Source of the DNA: Halomonas ventosae
GTDB lineage: Bacteria > Pseudomonadota > Gammaproteobacteria > Pseudomonadales > Halomonadaceae
NCBI RefSeq assembly: GCF_004363555.1
Contig: NZ_SNZJ01000002.1
Coordinates: forward strand, 62,001 to 126,000
Reading direction: 5' to 3'
Length of the DNA stretch: 64,000 bases
The position numbers were made by a program, and so were the translations under genes. Below the pieces are notes generated by a model that saw nothing but the letters and a program-made list of their open reading frames with translations, was not told the origin of the DNA and did no database searches. The stretch's first letter is position 1. Every line of letters starts with the position of its first letter. Positions 8,723 to 18,679 of the stretch are shown piece by piece.

Positions 8723-9088
8723 TCAGCCGGCCAGCCACAGAAAGGGCAGCAGCGAGAGGGCGAGCACGGCGGCGGCGAGCAGGGCGAGCAGCAGCGTGCG
8801 GATCGGCTGGCGCGCCAGCCGCCGCCACAGGGTGGGGGCCTCGCCGCGCTCGGCGAGGGCATCATGCTCGCGCCGCATGCGCTCGCCGAGCGCCTGCTGG
8901 TAGGCGTCGATCAGCTCACGAGCCCGCGCCAGCTCGTGCGGGTTACGCAGCCAGATCGCGGCCACGCCGAGCCCCCAGAAGCCCGCCCGGGTCTCGAAGG
9001 TGTCCAGGCCGTGCTCGTCGAGCAGCCGGCGAACCTCCTCGGCCTCCTCCTCGGGCACGTTGCGCAGGTGGAACAGCAGCACGGCCAC
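8723..9088 (-). CDS. DUF6164-family small membrane-anchored protein
   Basis: A 121-residue protein with a soluble N-terminal part (VLLFHLRNVPEEEAEEVRRL, then GFWGLGVAAIWLRN) and one strongly hydrophobic C-terminal helix (about residues 98-120). From memory it belongs to a family of unknown function (DUF6164). The N-terminal half resembles small ferredoxin-fold domains that sit on membrane anchors. Its stop is only seven bases from the end of the convergent EAL gene. No function can be assigned. Confidence 0.75.
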   Translation of the reverse strand: MAVLLFHLRNVPEEEAEEVRRLLDEHGLDTFETRAGFWGLGVAAIWLRNPHELARARELIDAYQQALGERMRREHDALAERGEAPTLWRRLARQPIRTLLLALLAAAVLALSLLPFLWLAG

Positions 9089-9131
9089 GCCTTCTCCTCC
9101 TCTCGATCTTTGCGAACCCTGCGCGGTCCCC

Positions 9132-9686
9132 TCAGCGCCCGGCCTCGTCGCACAGACGACGCAGGCGTTCGATCGCCTCGCCGGCGCCCGCCAGGCCGAA
9201 GACCATGAACCAGGGGTCGTCGGGGCCGCGCATCATGCGCAGGCGCAGCAGTTCCCCCTCGGCCATCTCCTCGAGCAGCAGCTCCAGGTCAGGGAGCGCG
9301 AAGCGCACGTAGAAGCCATCGTCGCCGCGCTCGGTGACGAAGGCGGCGCTGCCGCTGTGGATGGTCGCCTGATCGACGCGCAGGTCGGCGGGCACGCGGT
9401 TCACCGTGGCGCTCTCGGCCTGGTTCTCGGCGAGCGCCACACGCAGCTCCAGCCACGGCACGTCGCAGGCCCCGGCGCTGGCGTTGACGCTGAAGATGGC
9501 GTCGCTGTAGCTCTGCTGGTCGATGGCGCGGAAGTGGCGCTCCTCGCCCAGCGACAGCACCAGGGAGTGCCAGCCGCCATGGGCCCGGACGTCGCCGGTG
9601 TTGTAGTCGGTGGCCGACGCCGTCCCGGCCAGGGCCAGGCAGAGCGGCAGCAGCAGAAGCGGGGCGAGACGGGAGAGGCGGGGCAT
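9132..9686 (-). CDS. Secreted protein of unknown function
   Basis: A 184-residue protein from the ATG at 9686, with a clear signal peptide (MPRLSRLAPLLLLPLCLALA followed by GTASA). An in-frame ATG 14 codons upstream is rejected because it would bury the signal peptide. The mature part is acidic with two cysteines (one in GACDVP, one in RRLCDEAGR) that could form a periplasmic disulfide. Not recognised. It lies just downstream of the nos operon on the same strand, 82 bases after nosL, so it could be the last gene of that transcript. Confidence 0.65.
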   Translation of the reverse strand: MPRLSRLAPLLLLPLCLALAGTASATDYNTGDVRAHGGWHSLVLSLGEERHFRAIDQQSYSDAIFSVNASAGACDVPWLELRVALAENQAESATVNRVPADLRVDQATIHSGSAAFVTERGDDGFYVRFALPDLELLLEEMAEGELLRLRMMRGPDDPWFMVFGLAGAGEAIERLRRLCDEAGR

Positions 9687-9767
9687 GACGTGGGGCTTCC
9701 TGGGGCGGCGATGCGCCGAGGCTAGCACGGAGGCCAGGGGCTGTCCTGCCCCGGGCGCCCGCGCGCG

Positions 9768-10319
9768 TCAGTCGTGGCCGGACATGTCGCCCATGCCCTG
9801 GTCGACATCGCCACCCAGCTCGCCGCGGCCCAGGCGCCCCAGCAGGTCGAGGTCGATCTCATCGAAGCCCACCAGCTCACCGCCGTGCGCCTCGCGGAAG
9901 GCTTTGGCGTCGGCCTCGTCGCCGAACGAGGCGAGGGTGTGGCCCATGGCGCCGCGCCGGTCGTGGCCCACCACGTAGATCGCCTCGCTGGCCAGCACGA
10001 AGGCCTCGTCATCGGGGGTGGCCCAGGAAGCGGCGGCCACGTCATGCACATAGGCGTGGGAGACCTGGGTCTCGTTCTCGGGCTGCCTGAGGAAGGCGAA
10101 GAGGTCCATGGTGGAGCAGAACTTCAGCGCCTCGCCCTGTGCCTCCATGAAGGCCTCGCCCTTGGGGCCGGGGTGCTCGCCGATCAGCATGCCGCAGACA
10201 TGGCAGCTGTCGCCGGCCTCGATGGGCTGGGCGGCGGCCAGCGCCTCGGGCTCGGCGTCGCCGCAGGCCGCGAGCAGCAGGGCGACGATCAGGAGCAGCG
10301 GCAGAAGCAGTTTTTTCAT
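9768..10319 (-). CDS. nosL: NosL-family copper-binding lipoprotein
   Basis: A 183-residue lipoprotein with signal peptide and lipobox LLAAC at about residue 19. The NosL copper(I) site appears as CHVCGM near residue 40, followed by the typical KFCSTMDLFAF segment. NosL delivers Cu(I) to apo-NosZ in the periplasm together with NosDFY. It is the last clear nos gene in the order R-Z-D-F-Y-L. The C-terminal extension rich in Gly, Asp and His (GDVDQGMGDMSGHD) may add copper ligands. Confidence 0.93.
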   Translation of the reverse strand: MKKLLLPLLLIVALLLAACGDAEPEALAAAQPIEAGDSCHVCGMLIGEHPGPKGEAFMEAQGEALKFCSTMDLFAFLRQPENETQVSHAYVHDVAAASWATPDDEAFVLASEAIYVVGHDRRGAMGHTLASFGDEADAKAFREAHGGELVGFDEIDLDLLGRLGRGELGGDVDQGMGDMSGHD

Positions 10320-10362
10320 CGGGGTCTCTCTACGGGAGCGGTGAAGAGGGTCGGCAGCGGAC

Positions 10363-11187
10363 TCAGGCGGCGCGGCGCCGGAAGCGCAGCAGCGCCAGGC
10401 CCAGGGGCACCAGGATCCAGGCCACCAGGATGGCGGTGACCACGGCGGGCCGGAAAGCGCCGCCCTCGGCGATGGAGGTGAGGCCGGTGTAGCTGCGGGC
10501 GGCCTCGAAGCCGGCCAGGTTGATCAGGCGGAAGCACTCGGTGGGGTTGAGCAGCAGCAGCCAGGGCAGCCAGTCGCCGCCCTGCTCGACGCTGACCAGC
10601 AGCGCCAGCAGCCCCAGGTCGAAGACCAGCACGAACAGGAACCACACCACCAACGCCAGGCCGGCGGCGCGGGCCTTCTCGGTGACCCACACGCTGATCA
10701 GGTAGGCGAAGGCGATGAACACCCAGCCGAGCAGGATGCTGCTGCCGATCAGCAGACCCATGCCGGCGGCCAGCTCGGTCAGCGCCACGCCCTCGGCACC
10801 CAGCGCGATCACCACCCCGGCGACGGAGAAGCCCAGCGCCGTGGCGGCGGCCAGGATCAGGCCGTGGCCGAGGAACTTGCCGAGCAGCAGCTGGGTGCGG
10901 CTGATGGGGTAGGTGAGCAGCAGCAGCAGGGTGCCCGCCTCCTGCTCGCCGACCACGGCATCATAGGCCAGCAGCAGGGCGATCAGCGGGATCAGGAAGA
11001 CCGCCAGCGTCGCCAGGCTGACCACGGTGGTGGCAAGCGACGTGAAACCCAGGCCGCCGCTGGCGGCGGCGCCGAACCAGGCGATGCCCACGGCGAGAAA
11101 GGCCAGCACGAGGGCGATGGCCAGTACCCAGCGGTTGCGCAGGCCGTCGCGGAACTCCTTGCCGGCGATGGTCAGGATGGCGTTCAT
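10363..11187 (-). CDS. nosY: NosY, membrane subunit of the NosDFY copper-site assembly ABC complex
   Basis: A 274-residue ABC-2-type permease with six predicted membrane helices. Recognisable segments are GKEFRDGLRNRWVL at the N terminus and YAVVGEQEAGTLLLLLTYPISR-like sequence in the first third (here YDAVVGEQEAGTLLLLL). Its ATG overlaps the nosF stop by four bases (ATGA), showing translational coupling. With NosF and NosD it forms the inner-membrane complex needed to build the CuZ cluster of NosZ. Confidence 0.93.
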   Translation of the reverse strand: MNAILTIAGKEFRDGLRNRWVLAIALVLAFLAVGIAWFGAAASGGLGFTSLATTVVSLATLAVFLIPLIALLLAYDAVVGEQEAGTLLLLLTYPISRTQLLLGKFLGHGLILAAATALGFSVAGVVIALGAEGVALTELAAGMGLLIGSSILLGWVFIAFAYLISVWVTEKARAAGLALVVWFLFVLVFDLGLLALLVSVEQGGDWLPWLLLLNPTECFRLINLAGFEAARSYTGLTSIAEGGAFRPAVVTAILVAWILVPLGLALLRFRRRAA

Positions 11188-12128
11188 TCGGCGTCTCCTC
11201 GTTGCGCGGGCGAGAGTCCGGCGGAGAAGTGGGTGTAGAGGTGCTCCAGGGTCGGCGGCAGCAGCTCGATGTCCTCGACGCCGGAGGTGTCGGTGAGTCG
11301 GCGCAATACCGCGAGCTTGGCGTCCGGCGGTACCGTCAGCGTGACCTCGTGGCCGTTGACGGGGTTGGCCGCGATGCGCGGGTCGTCCCAGCCGGCCAGG
11401 CGCGCGGCGAGGTCGCCCTCGCTGCCATGGCCCCGGGCGCGCACGGTGATCGGCAGGGCGGCCTCCTCGCGCAGCTCCGCCAGGCTGCCCAGCGCCAGGC
11501 GCCGGCCGCCGCCGAGGATCAGCGCGCGGTCGATATAGGGCTCCACCCCGGGCAGCACGTGGGAGGAGAGCAGCACCGTGCAGCCGCGCTCGCGCAGGCC
11601 GCGCACCGTGTCGTAGAAGTCGCGGGTGGCGGCCGGGTCGAGGCCGGTGGTGGGCTCGTCGAGCAGCAGCAGGCGCGGGTCGCCGAGCAGCGCCTGGGCC
11701 AGCCCGAGGCGCTGGCGCATGCCCTTGGAGTAGGTCTTCACCCGGCGATGGGCGGCATGGCCGAGGCCGACCCGATCCAGCAGTTCGCCCACCTGGCCGC
11801 GGTCGACCCGCTTGAGGCGGGCGAAGTAGTCGAGCACCTCCCGGCCGCTCAACTGCTCGTAGAAGCTGACATTCTCGGGCAGGTAGCCCAGGCGGCGGCG
11901 CAGCGTCTCGGCGTGGGCGCCGTCGGGGGCGCCGCCGAGGACCGACACTTGTCCTTCGCTGGGCGAGAGCAGCCCGAGGATCAGGTGCATGGTGGTGGTC
12001 TTGCCGGCACCGTTGTGGCCCAGCAGGGCCAGTACCTCACCCTCGTCCACCTGCAGGTCGAGGGCGTCGAGTCGCACCAGGCTGCCGTCGCGGCGGGTGA
12101 CGCCCTGGAAATCGATTACCGCGGTCAT
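11184..12128 (-). CDS. nosF: NosF, ATPase subunit of the NosDFY complex
   Basis: A 314-residue ABC ATPase. Walker A is [10 protein letters not shown], the signature is [13 protein letters not shown], Walker B is [12 protein letters not shown], and an H-loop follows (LLSSHVLP). The start ATG at 12128 is chosen because it overlaps the nosD stop (ATGA) and the protein begins right at the ABC fold; longer in-frame openings upstream lie inside nosD. It powers NosDFY during copper-sulfide cluster maturation of NosZ. Confidence 0.95.
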   Translation of the reverse strand: MTAVIDFQGVTRRDGSLVRLDALDLQVDEGEVLALLGHNGAGKTTTMHLILGLLSPSEGQVSVLGGAPDGAHAETLRRRLGYLPENVSFYEQLSGREVLDYFARLKRVDRGQVGELLDRVGLGHAAHRRVKTYSKGMRQRLGLAQALLGDPRLLLLDEPTTGLDPAATRDFYDTVRGLRERGCTVLLSSHVLPGVEPYIDRALILGGGRRLALGSLAELREEAALPITVRARGHGSEGDLAARLAGWDDPRIAANPVNGHEVTLTVPPDAKLAVLRRLTDTSGVEDIELLPPTLEHLYTHFSAGLSPAQRGDAE

Positions 12129-13486
12129 GCGCTGACGTCTCCCCTTTCGGGTGTATGGAAGGCGGATCCATTCGAGTCGGATGCATCCAGGTCGGGTTCG
12201 TTCATCAGCGGATGGCTGTCCTTGACCCCCTGGGGGCGGAATACCGGAAACTGGCGCTGTACCCAGCGCAGCGCCAGCACCGCCGGGCTGTGAATCAGCA
12301 GCCGCGCCACCGGGTAGCGCCACAGCAGGCGATCCATGGCATCGTTGGGCTCGTAGGGGGTGTCGCCCACACCGTCACCATCCAGGTCCCAGCCCAGGTA
12401 GTCGCTCCAGTAGTTGCCCCGCCCGGCCTCGGACCACTCCTGGGCCCGGGTGGCCACGTACATCACCTGCTGGCGGTTGTCGACGAAGGCGTTGCCCACC
12501 AGCTCGTTGTCCTCGGAGCCGGCGGTGAGGTGGATGCCGATATCGCTCTCGGCGAAGCGGTTGGCCTCGAAGCGGTTGTACTGGGCGTTGTAGACGAACA
12601 GCGCCTTGCCCTCTGCCCCGCTGACCAGGCCCTTGCCCTGGGCGTCGCGGCGCTGGTGGGCCCCGGTGACGTGATTGCCGCGCAGCGTCGAGCCGGTGAT
12701 GTTGTTCATCAGGATGCCGTAGTTGCGATCACCCTCCGAGCGGTTGCCGATCACCTCGAGGCGCTTGGACTGCATCAGCGCGTAGCCGGTGCGGGTATCG
12801 CGGGTGGTGTTCGCCTCCACGCGGTTGTCGTAGGCGTACATGTAGTGCACGCCATAGCGCAGCGCCTGCATATGGTTGCCGCGCAGCAGGCTCTGGCTGG
12901 TGGTGTCGATGTAGATGCCGTCGCGGGTGTGACGGATATCGTTGCCCTCCACCCGCACGTTGCGGGAGTTGAACAGGTGCACGCCGTTGCCGCGATCCTG
13001 GGAGCGCACGGCAGCGTCGCCGCGGATCACGTTGTCGAGTACCCGAACGTCGCTGACGGCGTCGAGCCAGATACCGAAGCCGGGACCTTCGAGGCGTGAG
13101 TCGCGGATCACGCTGCCGCTGGCGCTCTCCTCGACGAAGAGGCCGGCGTCCATCTCGGTGAGGTTGGCGCCCCAGTTCTCGACGGTCACGCCCTCGATCA
13201 CGATGTTCGGGGCGTCGAGCACCACGGCGTGGCCCGCGCCGCCGCCGTCGATCACCGCGCCGGGCTCGCCCGAGAGGGTCAGGGTGCGGTCGATGACCAG
13301 CGGGCCGGGATAGCGGCCTTCGGGCAATATCAGGCGGTCGCCGCTCGCGGCCCGCTCGATCAGCGGTTGCAGCGGCTCGCCGGGGCTGGCCGTGAAGTCG
13401 GCGGCCAGCAGACCGCCCGGCAGCCACACGAGCAGCCAGGCGGTAAGCAACGGTCGGGGGACGACGCGAGGCTGTCGTCGGGTCAT
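12125..13486 (-). CDS. nosD: NosD, periplasmic beta-helix protein for NosZ maturation
   Basis: A 453-residue exported protein with an N-terminal signal (RPLLTAWLLVWLPGGLLAA) and many short right-handed beta-helix repeats of the CASH/NosD type (for example RVEGNDIRHTRDGIYI, then GNHMQALRYGVHYMYAYDN). The C-terminal signature GNYWSDYLGWDLDGDGVGDTPY is typical of NosD. It sits on NosFY in the periplasm and docks NosZ and NosL during copper loading. ATG 13486 is preceded by a TCCTGGAGAG Shine-Dalgarno; upstream in-frame codons are rejected. Confidence 0.95.
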   Translation of the reverse strand: MTRRQPRVVPRPLLTAWLLVWLPGGLLAADFTASPGEPLQPLIERAASGDRLILPEGRYPGPLVIDRTLTLSGEPGAVIDGGGAGHAVVLDAPNIVIEGVTVENWGANLTEMDAGLFVEESASGSVIRDSRLEGPGFGIWLDAVSDVRVLDNVIRGDAAVRSQDRGNGVHLFNSRNVRVEGNDIRHTRDGIYIDTTSQSLLRGNHMQALRYGVHYMYAYDNRVEANTTRDTRTGYALMQSKRLEVIGNRSEGDRNYGILMNNITGSTLRGNHVTGAHQRRDAQGKGLVSGAEGKALFVYNAQYNRFEANRFAESDIGIHLTAGSEDNELVGNAFVDNRQQVMYVATRAQEWSEAGRGNYWSDYLGWDLDGDGVGDTPYEPNDAMDRLLWRYPVARLLIHSPAVLALRWVQRQFPVFRPQGVKDSHPLMNEPDLDASDSNGSAFHTPERGDVSA

Positions 13487-13506
13487 GCGTCTCTCCAGGA
13501 AAGAAG

Positions 13507-13532
13507 CGGGGCCGGGCGTCTGCCCGGCCCCG
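13507..13532 (-). terminator. Hairpin between nosZ and nosD
   Basis: An 11-bp perfect stem CGGGGCCGGGC/GCCCGGCCCCG with a 4-base loop lies 10 bases after the nosZ stop, followed on the transcribed strand by CTTCTTTCC. It is placed to reduce read-through, so that NosZ is made in excess over the assembly proteins NosDFYL. Confidence 0.65.
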
Positions 13533-13542
13533 ATGGGTGCTA

Positions 13543-15438
13543 TCAGGCCTTCTCGACCAGCATGCGGCCGGTCATCTCCATATGCATGGCATGGCAGAAC
13601 CACTGGCAGTAGTACCAGTGCACCCCGGGCCTGTCGGCGGTGAAGGTGACGCTGGCAGTCTGCTGGGGACTGATCTCCATGACGGCGCCATGGTTGGTCA
13701 TGGTGAAGCCGTGGGTGACGTCCTCGACCTGGTCGAGGTTGGTGATCACCACGGTGACCTCGTCGCCCTGCTTGACCTTGAACTCGGTGATCCCGAACTG
13801 CGGTGCCACCGAGGTCATGTAGACGCGCACCTGGTTACCGTCGCGCACGATCTTGTTGTCGGTCTCCAGGGTGACGCCATCCTCCTTGGCCATGGCCACG
13901 GTCTCGGCGAAGAAGGGGTCGTCGCGGGCCCAGACCTTCCTGGGGTTGATCTGGTCGGCGCGTGCCAGGATACAGTCGTGGGGCTCGGCGAAGGCGGGGC
14001 CGTCGTGGACCAGCTTCATCTCCTCGCCGGAGATATCGATCAGCTGGTCGTTCTCCGGGCGCAGCGGGCCCACCGGCAGGAAGCGGTCCTTGGAGAACTT
14101 GGAGAGCACCACCAGCCACTTGCCGTCGGCGTCCTTGGTCTCGGTGAGGCTGGCGTGGTTGTGCCCCGGCTGGTAGTGGACGTCGAGCTTCTGGCGCAGG
14201 TAGTTGACCTCCTCGCCGTTGTAGGCGCGGATGGCGTCCTCGATGTTCCACTTGGCGATCTGGCTGTCGATGAACAGCGTGGTGTAGGCGTTGCCGCGGC
14301 CGTCGAAGGTGGTGTGTAGCGGCCCCAGGCCCAGCTCCGGCTCGCCGACCACGGTGTCGCGCGGCTCGATGGCGTCGTCGAACAGCTCGGGGAGCTTGTC
14401 GATGGCGATGATCGAGCAGGTCGGCGAGAGCTTGCCGTTGGCGATGAAGTACTTGCCGTCCGGCGAGGTATTGAGGCCGTGGGGGTTCTTGGGCACCGGG
14501 ATGTAGCGGGTCAGCGCCGAGCCCTTGCGGCCGTCGAGCACCGGCACCTCGCTGTCGCCCAGGGTCTTGAATTCGCCGGCTTCCACGGCGGCCTCGATCG
14601 CCTCGACGTCGAACACCACCACCCAGTCACGCTCGGCGCGCATGGTGTCGGCCAGGGTCATGCCCTTCTCGGAGTTGTAGCAGGTCGAGGCCACGAAGCG
14701 CCCGGTGTAGTCGGCATCGGTGTTGTCGAGGTTGCCGTCGACGATCACCTGCCAGGCCACGTCCATGCTCTCGGCGTCGATGCCGTTGAACATGGTGTAG
14801 TAGCCCTCAGGGTTCTCCATGCCGCGGCCGTCATTGACGATGTCATCGTCGTGATGGGGGATGGGGAACTCGGCGTTGGCGAACACGTACTGGGTGTGCG
14901 GCACCTTCTGCAGGCGCAGGCCGTGGATCGCCTGGACGTTGGGGATGGTGGTGATCTTGTCCGTCTTCATGATGTCGAGACGGATACGCGCCACCCGGGT
15001 ATTGGCCTTGTCGTTGATGAACAGGTACTTGCCGTCGTAGCTGCCATCGGTCATCGAGATGTGCGGATGGTGGGAATCACCGTTGAGAAACTTGACCGAG
15101 TCGCCGAGGATGCGCCTTGACTCGTTGGTGATGCCCCAGCCGGTGGCCCCCTCCTGGTTGAACACCGGGATGCGCATCAGCTCGCGCATGGAGGGGATGC
15201 CCACCACGCGCACCTCGCCGGACTGGCCGCCGCTCCAGAAGCCGTAGTACTCGTCGAGCTCTCCCGGGGCGACCTCGATGCTGCCTTCGCTGGCGGCCTG
15301 GGCCTTGCTGCTGCCGCCGAGCAGGGTGCCGGCGCCGAAGCCACCGGCCAGGCCGGCCCCGGCGACGCCGGTCACCGCGCTGTTGCGCAGGAAGTGGCGG
15401 CGGCCGAGGTTCTCGATCGTCTTCTTCTTGTCACTCAT
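13543..15438 (-). CDS. nosZ: Nitrous oxide reductase, clade I
   Basis: A 631-residue periplasmic enzyme reducing N2O to N2. The N terminus has a twin-arginine signal ([14 protein letters not shown]), marking the Tat-exported clade I form. The seven-bladed propeller holds the CuZ histidines, visible in [49 protein letters not shown] and EPHDCI. The C-terminal cupredoxin has a full CuA site, [15 protein letters not shown] (C-x3-C-x3-H-x2-M). All expected metal ligands seem intact. It follows nosR after only four bases. Confidence 0.98.
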   Translation of the reverse strand: MSDKKKTIENLGRRHFLRNSAVTGVAGAGLAGGFGAGTLLGGSSKAQAASEGSIEVAPGELDEYYGFWSGGQSGEVRVVGIPSMRELMRIPVFNQEGATGWGITNESRRILGDSVKFLNGDSHHPHISMTDGSYDGKYLFINDKANTRVARIRLDIMKTDKITTIPNVQAIHGLRLQKVPHTQYVFANAEFPIPHHDDDIVNDGRGMENPEGYYTMFNGIDAESMDVAWQVIVDGNLDNTDADYTGRFVASTCYNSEKGMTLADTMRAERDWVVVFDVEAIEAAVEAGEFKTLGDSEVPVLDGRKGSALTRYIPVPKNPHGLNTSPDGKYFIANGKLSPTCSIIAIDKLPELFDDAIEPRDTVVGEPELGLGPLHTTFDGRGNAYTTLFIDSQIAKWNIEDAIRAYNGEEVNYLRQKLDVHYQPGHNHASLTETKDADGKWLVVLSKFSKDRFLPVGPLRPENDQLIDISGEEMKLVHDGPAFAEPHDCILARADQINPRKVWARDDPFFAETVAMAKEDGVTLETDNKIVRDGNQVRVYMTSVAPQFGITEFKVKQGDEVTVVITNLDQVEDVTHGFTMTNHGAVMEISPQQTASVTFTADRPGVHWYYCQWFCHAMHMEMTGRMLVEKA

Positions 15439-15442
15439 GGAT

Positions 15443-17581
15443 TCACTCCTCCTGATGGGTCGGGATTCGCTGCAGCTTGCGTTGTCCGGCGCTGCCGGGG
15501 TCGTGGGTCTCGACGCCGCCCTGTCCCGCGGCCAGGCGGGCCGCCTTCTCGTAGCGCTTGCGACGCTTGATCACCGGCGGACAGCGCTGGTCGTCGTGGT
15601 AGGTGATCTGGCAGTCGAGACAGTAGTGGCACTCGTTGGCATTGATGCGGCCATCCGGGTGGATGGCGGCCACTTCGCATTCGTTGGCGCAGATCTGGCA
15701 CGGGGTACCGCAGCTGCCGCGGTGCCGCTTCAGCCAGTCGAACAGGCGCAGGCGGGCGGGGATCGCAAGGCCTGCGCCCAGCGGGCAGACGTAGCGGCAG
15801 TAGAACTTGTGGTTGACGGCGGAGATCGCCACCAGCACCAGGGCGTAGAGCAGGAAGCCCCAGTCGCGCTGGAAGCGCAGGGTGATGGCGGTCTTGAAGG
15901 GCTCCACCTCGGCGTAGCGCTCGGCGGTGCCCAGCGAGTGCAGCGAGAGGGCGAAGAGCGCCAGCAGGATGATGTACTTCAGCGCCCAGAGCCGCTCATG
16001 GAGGCCGAAGGGCGGCTCATACTGCTTCACGCCGAGCTTGCGGGCGGCCTTGTTGACCAGGTCCTGGAGGGCGCCGAAGGGGCACAGCCAGCCGCAGAAC
16101 ACGCCGCGGCCCCACAGCAGCAGGCTCACCGCCACGAAGGACCAGAGGATGAACATCATCGGGTCGATCAGGAAGGAGCTCCAGCTGAAGCCGCTGATCA
16201 GCGAGTTGGTGAAGGTCAGGATGTTGACCACCGAGAGCTGTGCCAGGGAGTACCAGCCGATGAACACCAGGGTGTAGAGCAAAAAGCCCAGGCGCAGCGG
16301 GCGCAGGATCCTTGGGTGGCGGGCCAGCACGTCCTGGAACAGCATGATGCCGGTGAGTACGATCAGGCCGGCGGCCAGCACGGCGATCTGGAACGCCTTG
16401 TCCTTCCACACCTCGACCCAGATCGGCACCTCCTTGGGCGGCTCGGGACGGTCGATATAGGCCTCGGGCACGCTATAGTCGGCGCTGAAGCGGCTGAACT
16501 CGGTGTCCAGGGGGCCGGAGGCGCGGCGCACCAGCAGCTCCAGCTGCCACGGCTGGCCGGGGTCGAAGGCGGCCGCGTCGCGGATGATGAAGATGTCACG
16601 CTCGTCGAAGTCCGGGGCGCCCTCGATGCCGAGGTTGCCCAGGCGGATATGGTCGCGGTCGTGAAAGCTCACCGTGTTGCCGTTCTGGGAGAGCTCGATG
16701 CGATCGAAGATGCCCCCGCGCACGTAGCCCGAGCCCTTGAAGGAGTAGTCGCCGTGGCCCATCACCGCGATGGCGTGCTCGCCCTCGTCGAGCTCGGCCA
16801 TCAGCTGCTCGTAGCCGGTGTCGCCCAGCAGGTTGCGCCCGGCGGTAGGCGGGTTCAGGTAGCTGTAGAAGAGCTCGATGAAGGTGCGCTCCGCCGGCTG
16901 CGGCGTATGCAGGTAGTCCTCGGCCGGAGTGCCCACGAAGGTCTCGTCCACCTCGCCATGGGTCAGGTGCAGGCGGCGGATGGTGCCGTCGCCGGTGAGC
17001 GTCGTCCAGTCGGCGGGCTCGAAGACCTCCTCGCGGACCGTCGCCGCCGGGGCAGCGGAGGGGTCGGGGATCAGCCCCTGCTCGGCGGCCACCTGGCGGG
17101 CGGCGCGCATGATGGTGTCGCTGACCACGATCACGGTGACCGTGGCCCCGGAGATGGCGTCGAGGTTGTCGCCGACCTTCATGCGGTCGTTGACGTGGGC
17201 GGTGACATGGTCGTCGGCGAAGCCCTCGAGCTTCGACTCGGGGATGCCCACCAGCATGATGGGCTCCTCGTGGCCGAGGAGGTCGGCCTGGACGATCTTC
17301 CCTTCCCGGTCGATGCCCACCAGGAGGTTGACCGGCTTGCCCGAGTAGGCCGGGATCGGCGCGATGTCGACGCTCTCGAAGGCGTAGCCGAGCAGCTCGT
17401 CACCGGCGTGCACCTCGCTCACCGGCCACTGGGACTCCGCCGGTTCCAGTCGCTCGGCGGCGGGGAAGCCCTCCCGGACCTGCTCCAGCTCCAGGGCGTG
17501 GAGGGCCGGGGTGATCTGCAGAAGCAGCAGGCCGAGCAGCAGGCCGGCAAGGCCGGCTGGCCGAGGGGGTCGTGCAGGCAT
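15443..17581 (-). CDS. nosR: NosR, membrane flavo-iron-sulfur protein for N2O reduction
   Basis: A 712-residue membrane protein with a signal segment, a periplasmic FMN-binding domain with the covalent-flavin motif region [13 protein letters not shown] (about residue 145), several membrane helices, and cytoplasmic iron-sulfur sites. These are a [11 protein letters not shown] motif, [11 protein letters not shown], and two ferredoxin-like clusters in [12 protein letters not shown] and CHYCLDCQ. NosR supplies electrons and supports nosZ expression and maturation. FMN attachment needs ApbE/NosX, which is not in the window. The start at 17581 (preceded by AAGGAC) places the signal peptide correctly; an upstream in-frame ATG is less likely. 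Confidence 0.95.
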   Translation of the reverse strand: MPARPPRPAGLAGLLLGLLLLQITPALHALELEQVREGFPAAERLEPAESQWPVSEVHAGDELLGYAFESVDIAPIPAYSGKPVNLLVGIDREGKIVQADLLGHEEPIMLVGIPESKLEGFADDHVTAHVNDRMKVGDNLDAISGATVTVIVVSDTIMRAARQVAAEQGLIPDPSAAPAATVREEVFEPADWTTLTGDGTIRRLHLTHGEVDETFVGTPAEDYLHTPQPAERTFIELFYSYLNPPTAGRNLLGDTGYEQLMAELDEGEHAIAVMGHGDYSFKGSGYVRGGIFDRIELSQNGNTVSFHDRDHIRLGNLGIEGAPDFDERDIFIIRDAAAFDPGQPWQLELLVRRASGPLDTEFSRFSADYSVPEAYIDRPEPPKEVPIWVEVWKDKAFQIAVLAAGLIVLTGIMLFQDVLARHPRILRPLRLGFLLYTLVFIGWYSLAQLSVVNILTFTNSLISGFSWSSFLIDPMMFILWSFVAVSLLLWGRGVFCGWLCPFGALQDLVNKAARKLGVKQYEPPFGLHERLWALKYIILLALFALSLHSLGTAERYAEVEPFKTAITLRFQRDWGFLLYALVLVAISAVNHKFYCRYVCPLGAGLAIPARLRLFDWLKRHRGSCGTPCQICANECEVAAIHPDGRINANECHYCLDCQITYHDDQRCPPVIKRRKRYEKAARLAAGQGGVETHDPGSAGQRKLQRIPTHQEE

Positions 17582-17650
17582 GGCGAGGTCCTTGCGGGCG
17601 TGAGCCTGGGCGGTGCAGCGCGGCCTCCCGGCCGCCACCCATCAGGGGGA

Positions 17651-17670
17651 GGCCGGCCCGAGGGCCGGCC
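17651..17670 (-). terminator. Hairpin between the nos-leading cytochrome gene and nosR
   Basis: A 9-bp perfect stem GGCCGGCCC/GGGCCGGCC with a 2-base loop lies five bases after the cytochrome stop codon. It probably attenuates read-through into nosR or protects the cytochrome mRNA; no T tract is seen. Confidence 0.45.
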
Positions 17671-17675
17671 GGGGA

Positions 17676-17993
17676 TCAGGGCTCGAGACTGGCGTAGTAG
17701 GCGGAGATGTCGGCGATGTCCTCATCCGAGAGCCCCTGGGCCTGGGGCGCCATGATCGCGGACATGCCGCCGCCGCGCTGGCCCTCGCGGTACGCCTTCA
17801 TGGCGCTCTCGAGGTAGGCGGCGGACTGGCCGGCCAGGTTGGGATAGATCGGTGCGGTGCCCATGCCGTCGGTACCGTGGCAGGCGGCGCAGGCGGCGAC
17901 CTTGCCCTTGCCGGCCTCCGGGTCACCGGCGGCCTGGGCGTCCATGGCCAGGAAGGCCCCGCCCAGCAGGGCGGCTACGAGCAGTGACTTCAT
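17676..17993 (-). CDS. Small periplasmic c-type cytochrome heading the nos operon
   Basis: A 105-residue monoheme cytochrome with a signal peptide ([21 protein letters not shown]) and one heme site, CAACH, at about residue 34. An axial methionine is likely in GGGMSAIM. It resembles the single-heme half of cytochrome c4 or c-551/552 proteins and is placed to carry electrons to NosZ. It is sometimes named nosC in other bacteria, but that name is used loosely, so no symbol is given. It is the first gene of the leftward nos transcript, with a Dnr-type box about 105 bases upstream and an NsrR-like site touching its Shine-Dalgarno. Confidence 0.88.
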   Translation of the reverse strand: MKSLLVAALLGGAFLAMDAQAAGDPEAGKGKVAACAACHGTDGMGTAPIYPNLAGQSAAYLESAMKAYREGQRGGGMSAIMAPQAQGLSDEDIADISAYYASLEP

Positions 17994-18016
17994 AACATAC
18001 CTCCGAAATGCATCTT
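17994..18016 (-). promoter_or_regulatory. NsrR-like operator overlapping the cytochrome/nos Shine-Dalgarno
   Basis: On the minus strand the first 11-bp half is AAGATGCATTT, a perfect match to the E. coli-type NsrR half-site. After one base, the second half GGAGGTATGTT matches its mirror at only 6 of 11 positions and contains the ribosome-binding site. The half-site is strong and the full operator uncertain. Confidence 0.5.
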
Positions 18017-18097
18017 TAAGTGCTTGAAAAAGCCCGAGTCGGGCAGGGCCCCATCGGGCGATCGAGGTCATGATGCCAGCCGTCGCCCGGGCGAGGC

Positions 18098-18111
18098 TTG
18101 ACGTGCGTCAT
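18098..18111 (-). promoter_or_regulatory. Dnr/FNR-family box for the nos operon
   Basis: TTGAC-GTGC-GTCAT is a near-palindrome of the TTGAC-N4-GTCAA type seen repeatedly in this window. Activation from -41.5 would place the start site near 18063, about 70 bases before the cytochrome ATG. Confidence 0.6.
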
Positions 18112-18164
18112 GTTCAGCCTAGACCCGGCGGCGCAAAAGGTAAAAGAGGGTGCTAATGCAGGGG

Positions 18165-18626
18165 TCAGGGGGGCTCGGGCGTGGCGGGGGTATCGTCGAG
18201 TTGCAGCAGCCGTACCAGCCTGGGGCGCTGCGGGCCGAGCAGGTCGGCCAGAGTGTAGTGGTCGAGCACGGCGAGGAAGGCGGCGAGGGCCTCGGCCAGG
18301 ATCGGCTTGAGCCGGCAGGCGGGGGTGATGATGCACTCGTTATCGTCGCCGAAGCACTCCACCAGGTGCAGGTCACGCTCGGTGTCTCGAACCAGCTCGC
18401 CCAGCGGGATCGTCTCCGGGGCACGCTTGAGCAGCAGGCCGCCGTTCTTGCCACGGATGGAGGTGATGTAGCCTCGGTGGTTGAGGTCCTGCACGACCTT
18501 CATCAGGTGGTTGCGGGAGATATCGAAGCGCTCGGCGATCTCGGTGATGGTCGAGCGCTGCTCGCCCTTGACGGCCAGGTAGATCAGCACGCGCAGCGAA
18601 TAGTCGGTGAAGCGGGTCAGGTGCAT
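18165..18626 (-). CDS. nsrR: NsrR, Rrf2-family nitric-oxide-sensing repressor
   Basis: A 153-residue Rrf2-type regulator from the ATG at 18626. The winged helix at residues 1-80 includes LTRFTDYSLRVLIYLA and FDISRNHLMKVVQDL. The cluster-binding cysteines are in VECFGDDNECIITPACRL, with C-x5-C-x5-C spacing as in NsrR rather than IscR. NsrR holds an iron-sulfur cluster; NO attack releases it from operators and derepresses NO-detoxification genes. Its putative operators are found at several promoters here (see the 11-1-11 sites). An upstream in-frame ATG adds ten residues with no homology and is not used. Confidence 0.92.
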   Translation of the reverse strand: MHLTRFTDYSLRVLIYLAVKGEQRSTITEIAERFDISRNHLMKVVQDLNHRGYITSIRGKNGGLLLKRAPETIPLGELVRDTERDLHLVECFGDDNECIITPACRLKPILAEALAAFLAVLDHYTLADLLGPQRPRLVRLLQLDDTPATPEPP

Positions 18627-18679
18627 GGGAGTCCCGGCGCGTCGGACGCCTCGCAAGGCGTAGTGAGAAAACCAATTAC

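Noticed and set aside
15278..17755. Plus-strand open frame of about 825 codons opposite nosR
   Set aside because: Composition is typical of antisense frames in GC-rich DNA and it lies over nosR, whose motifs are unambiguous.
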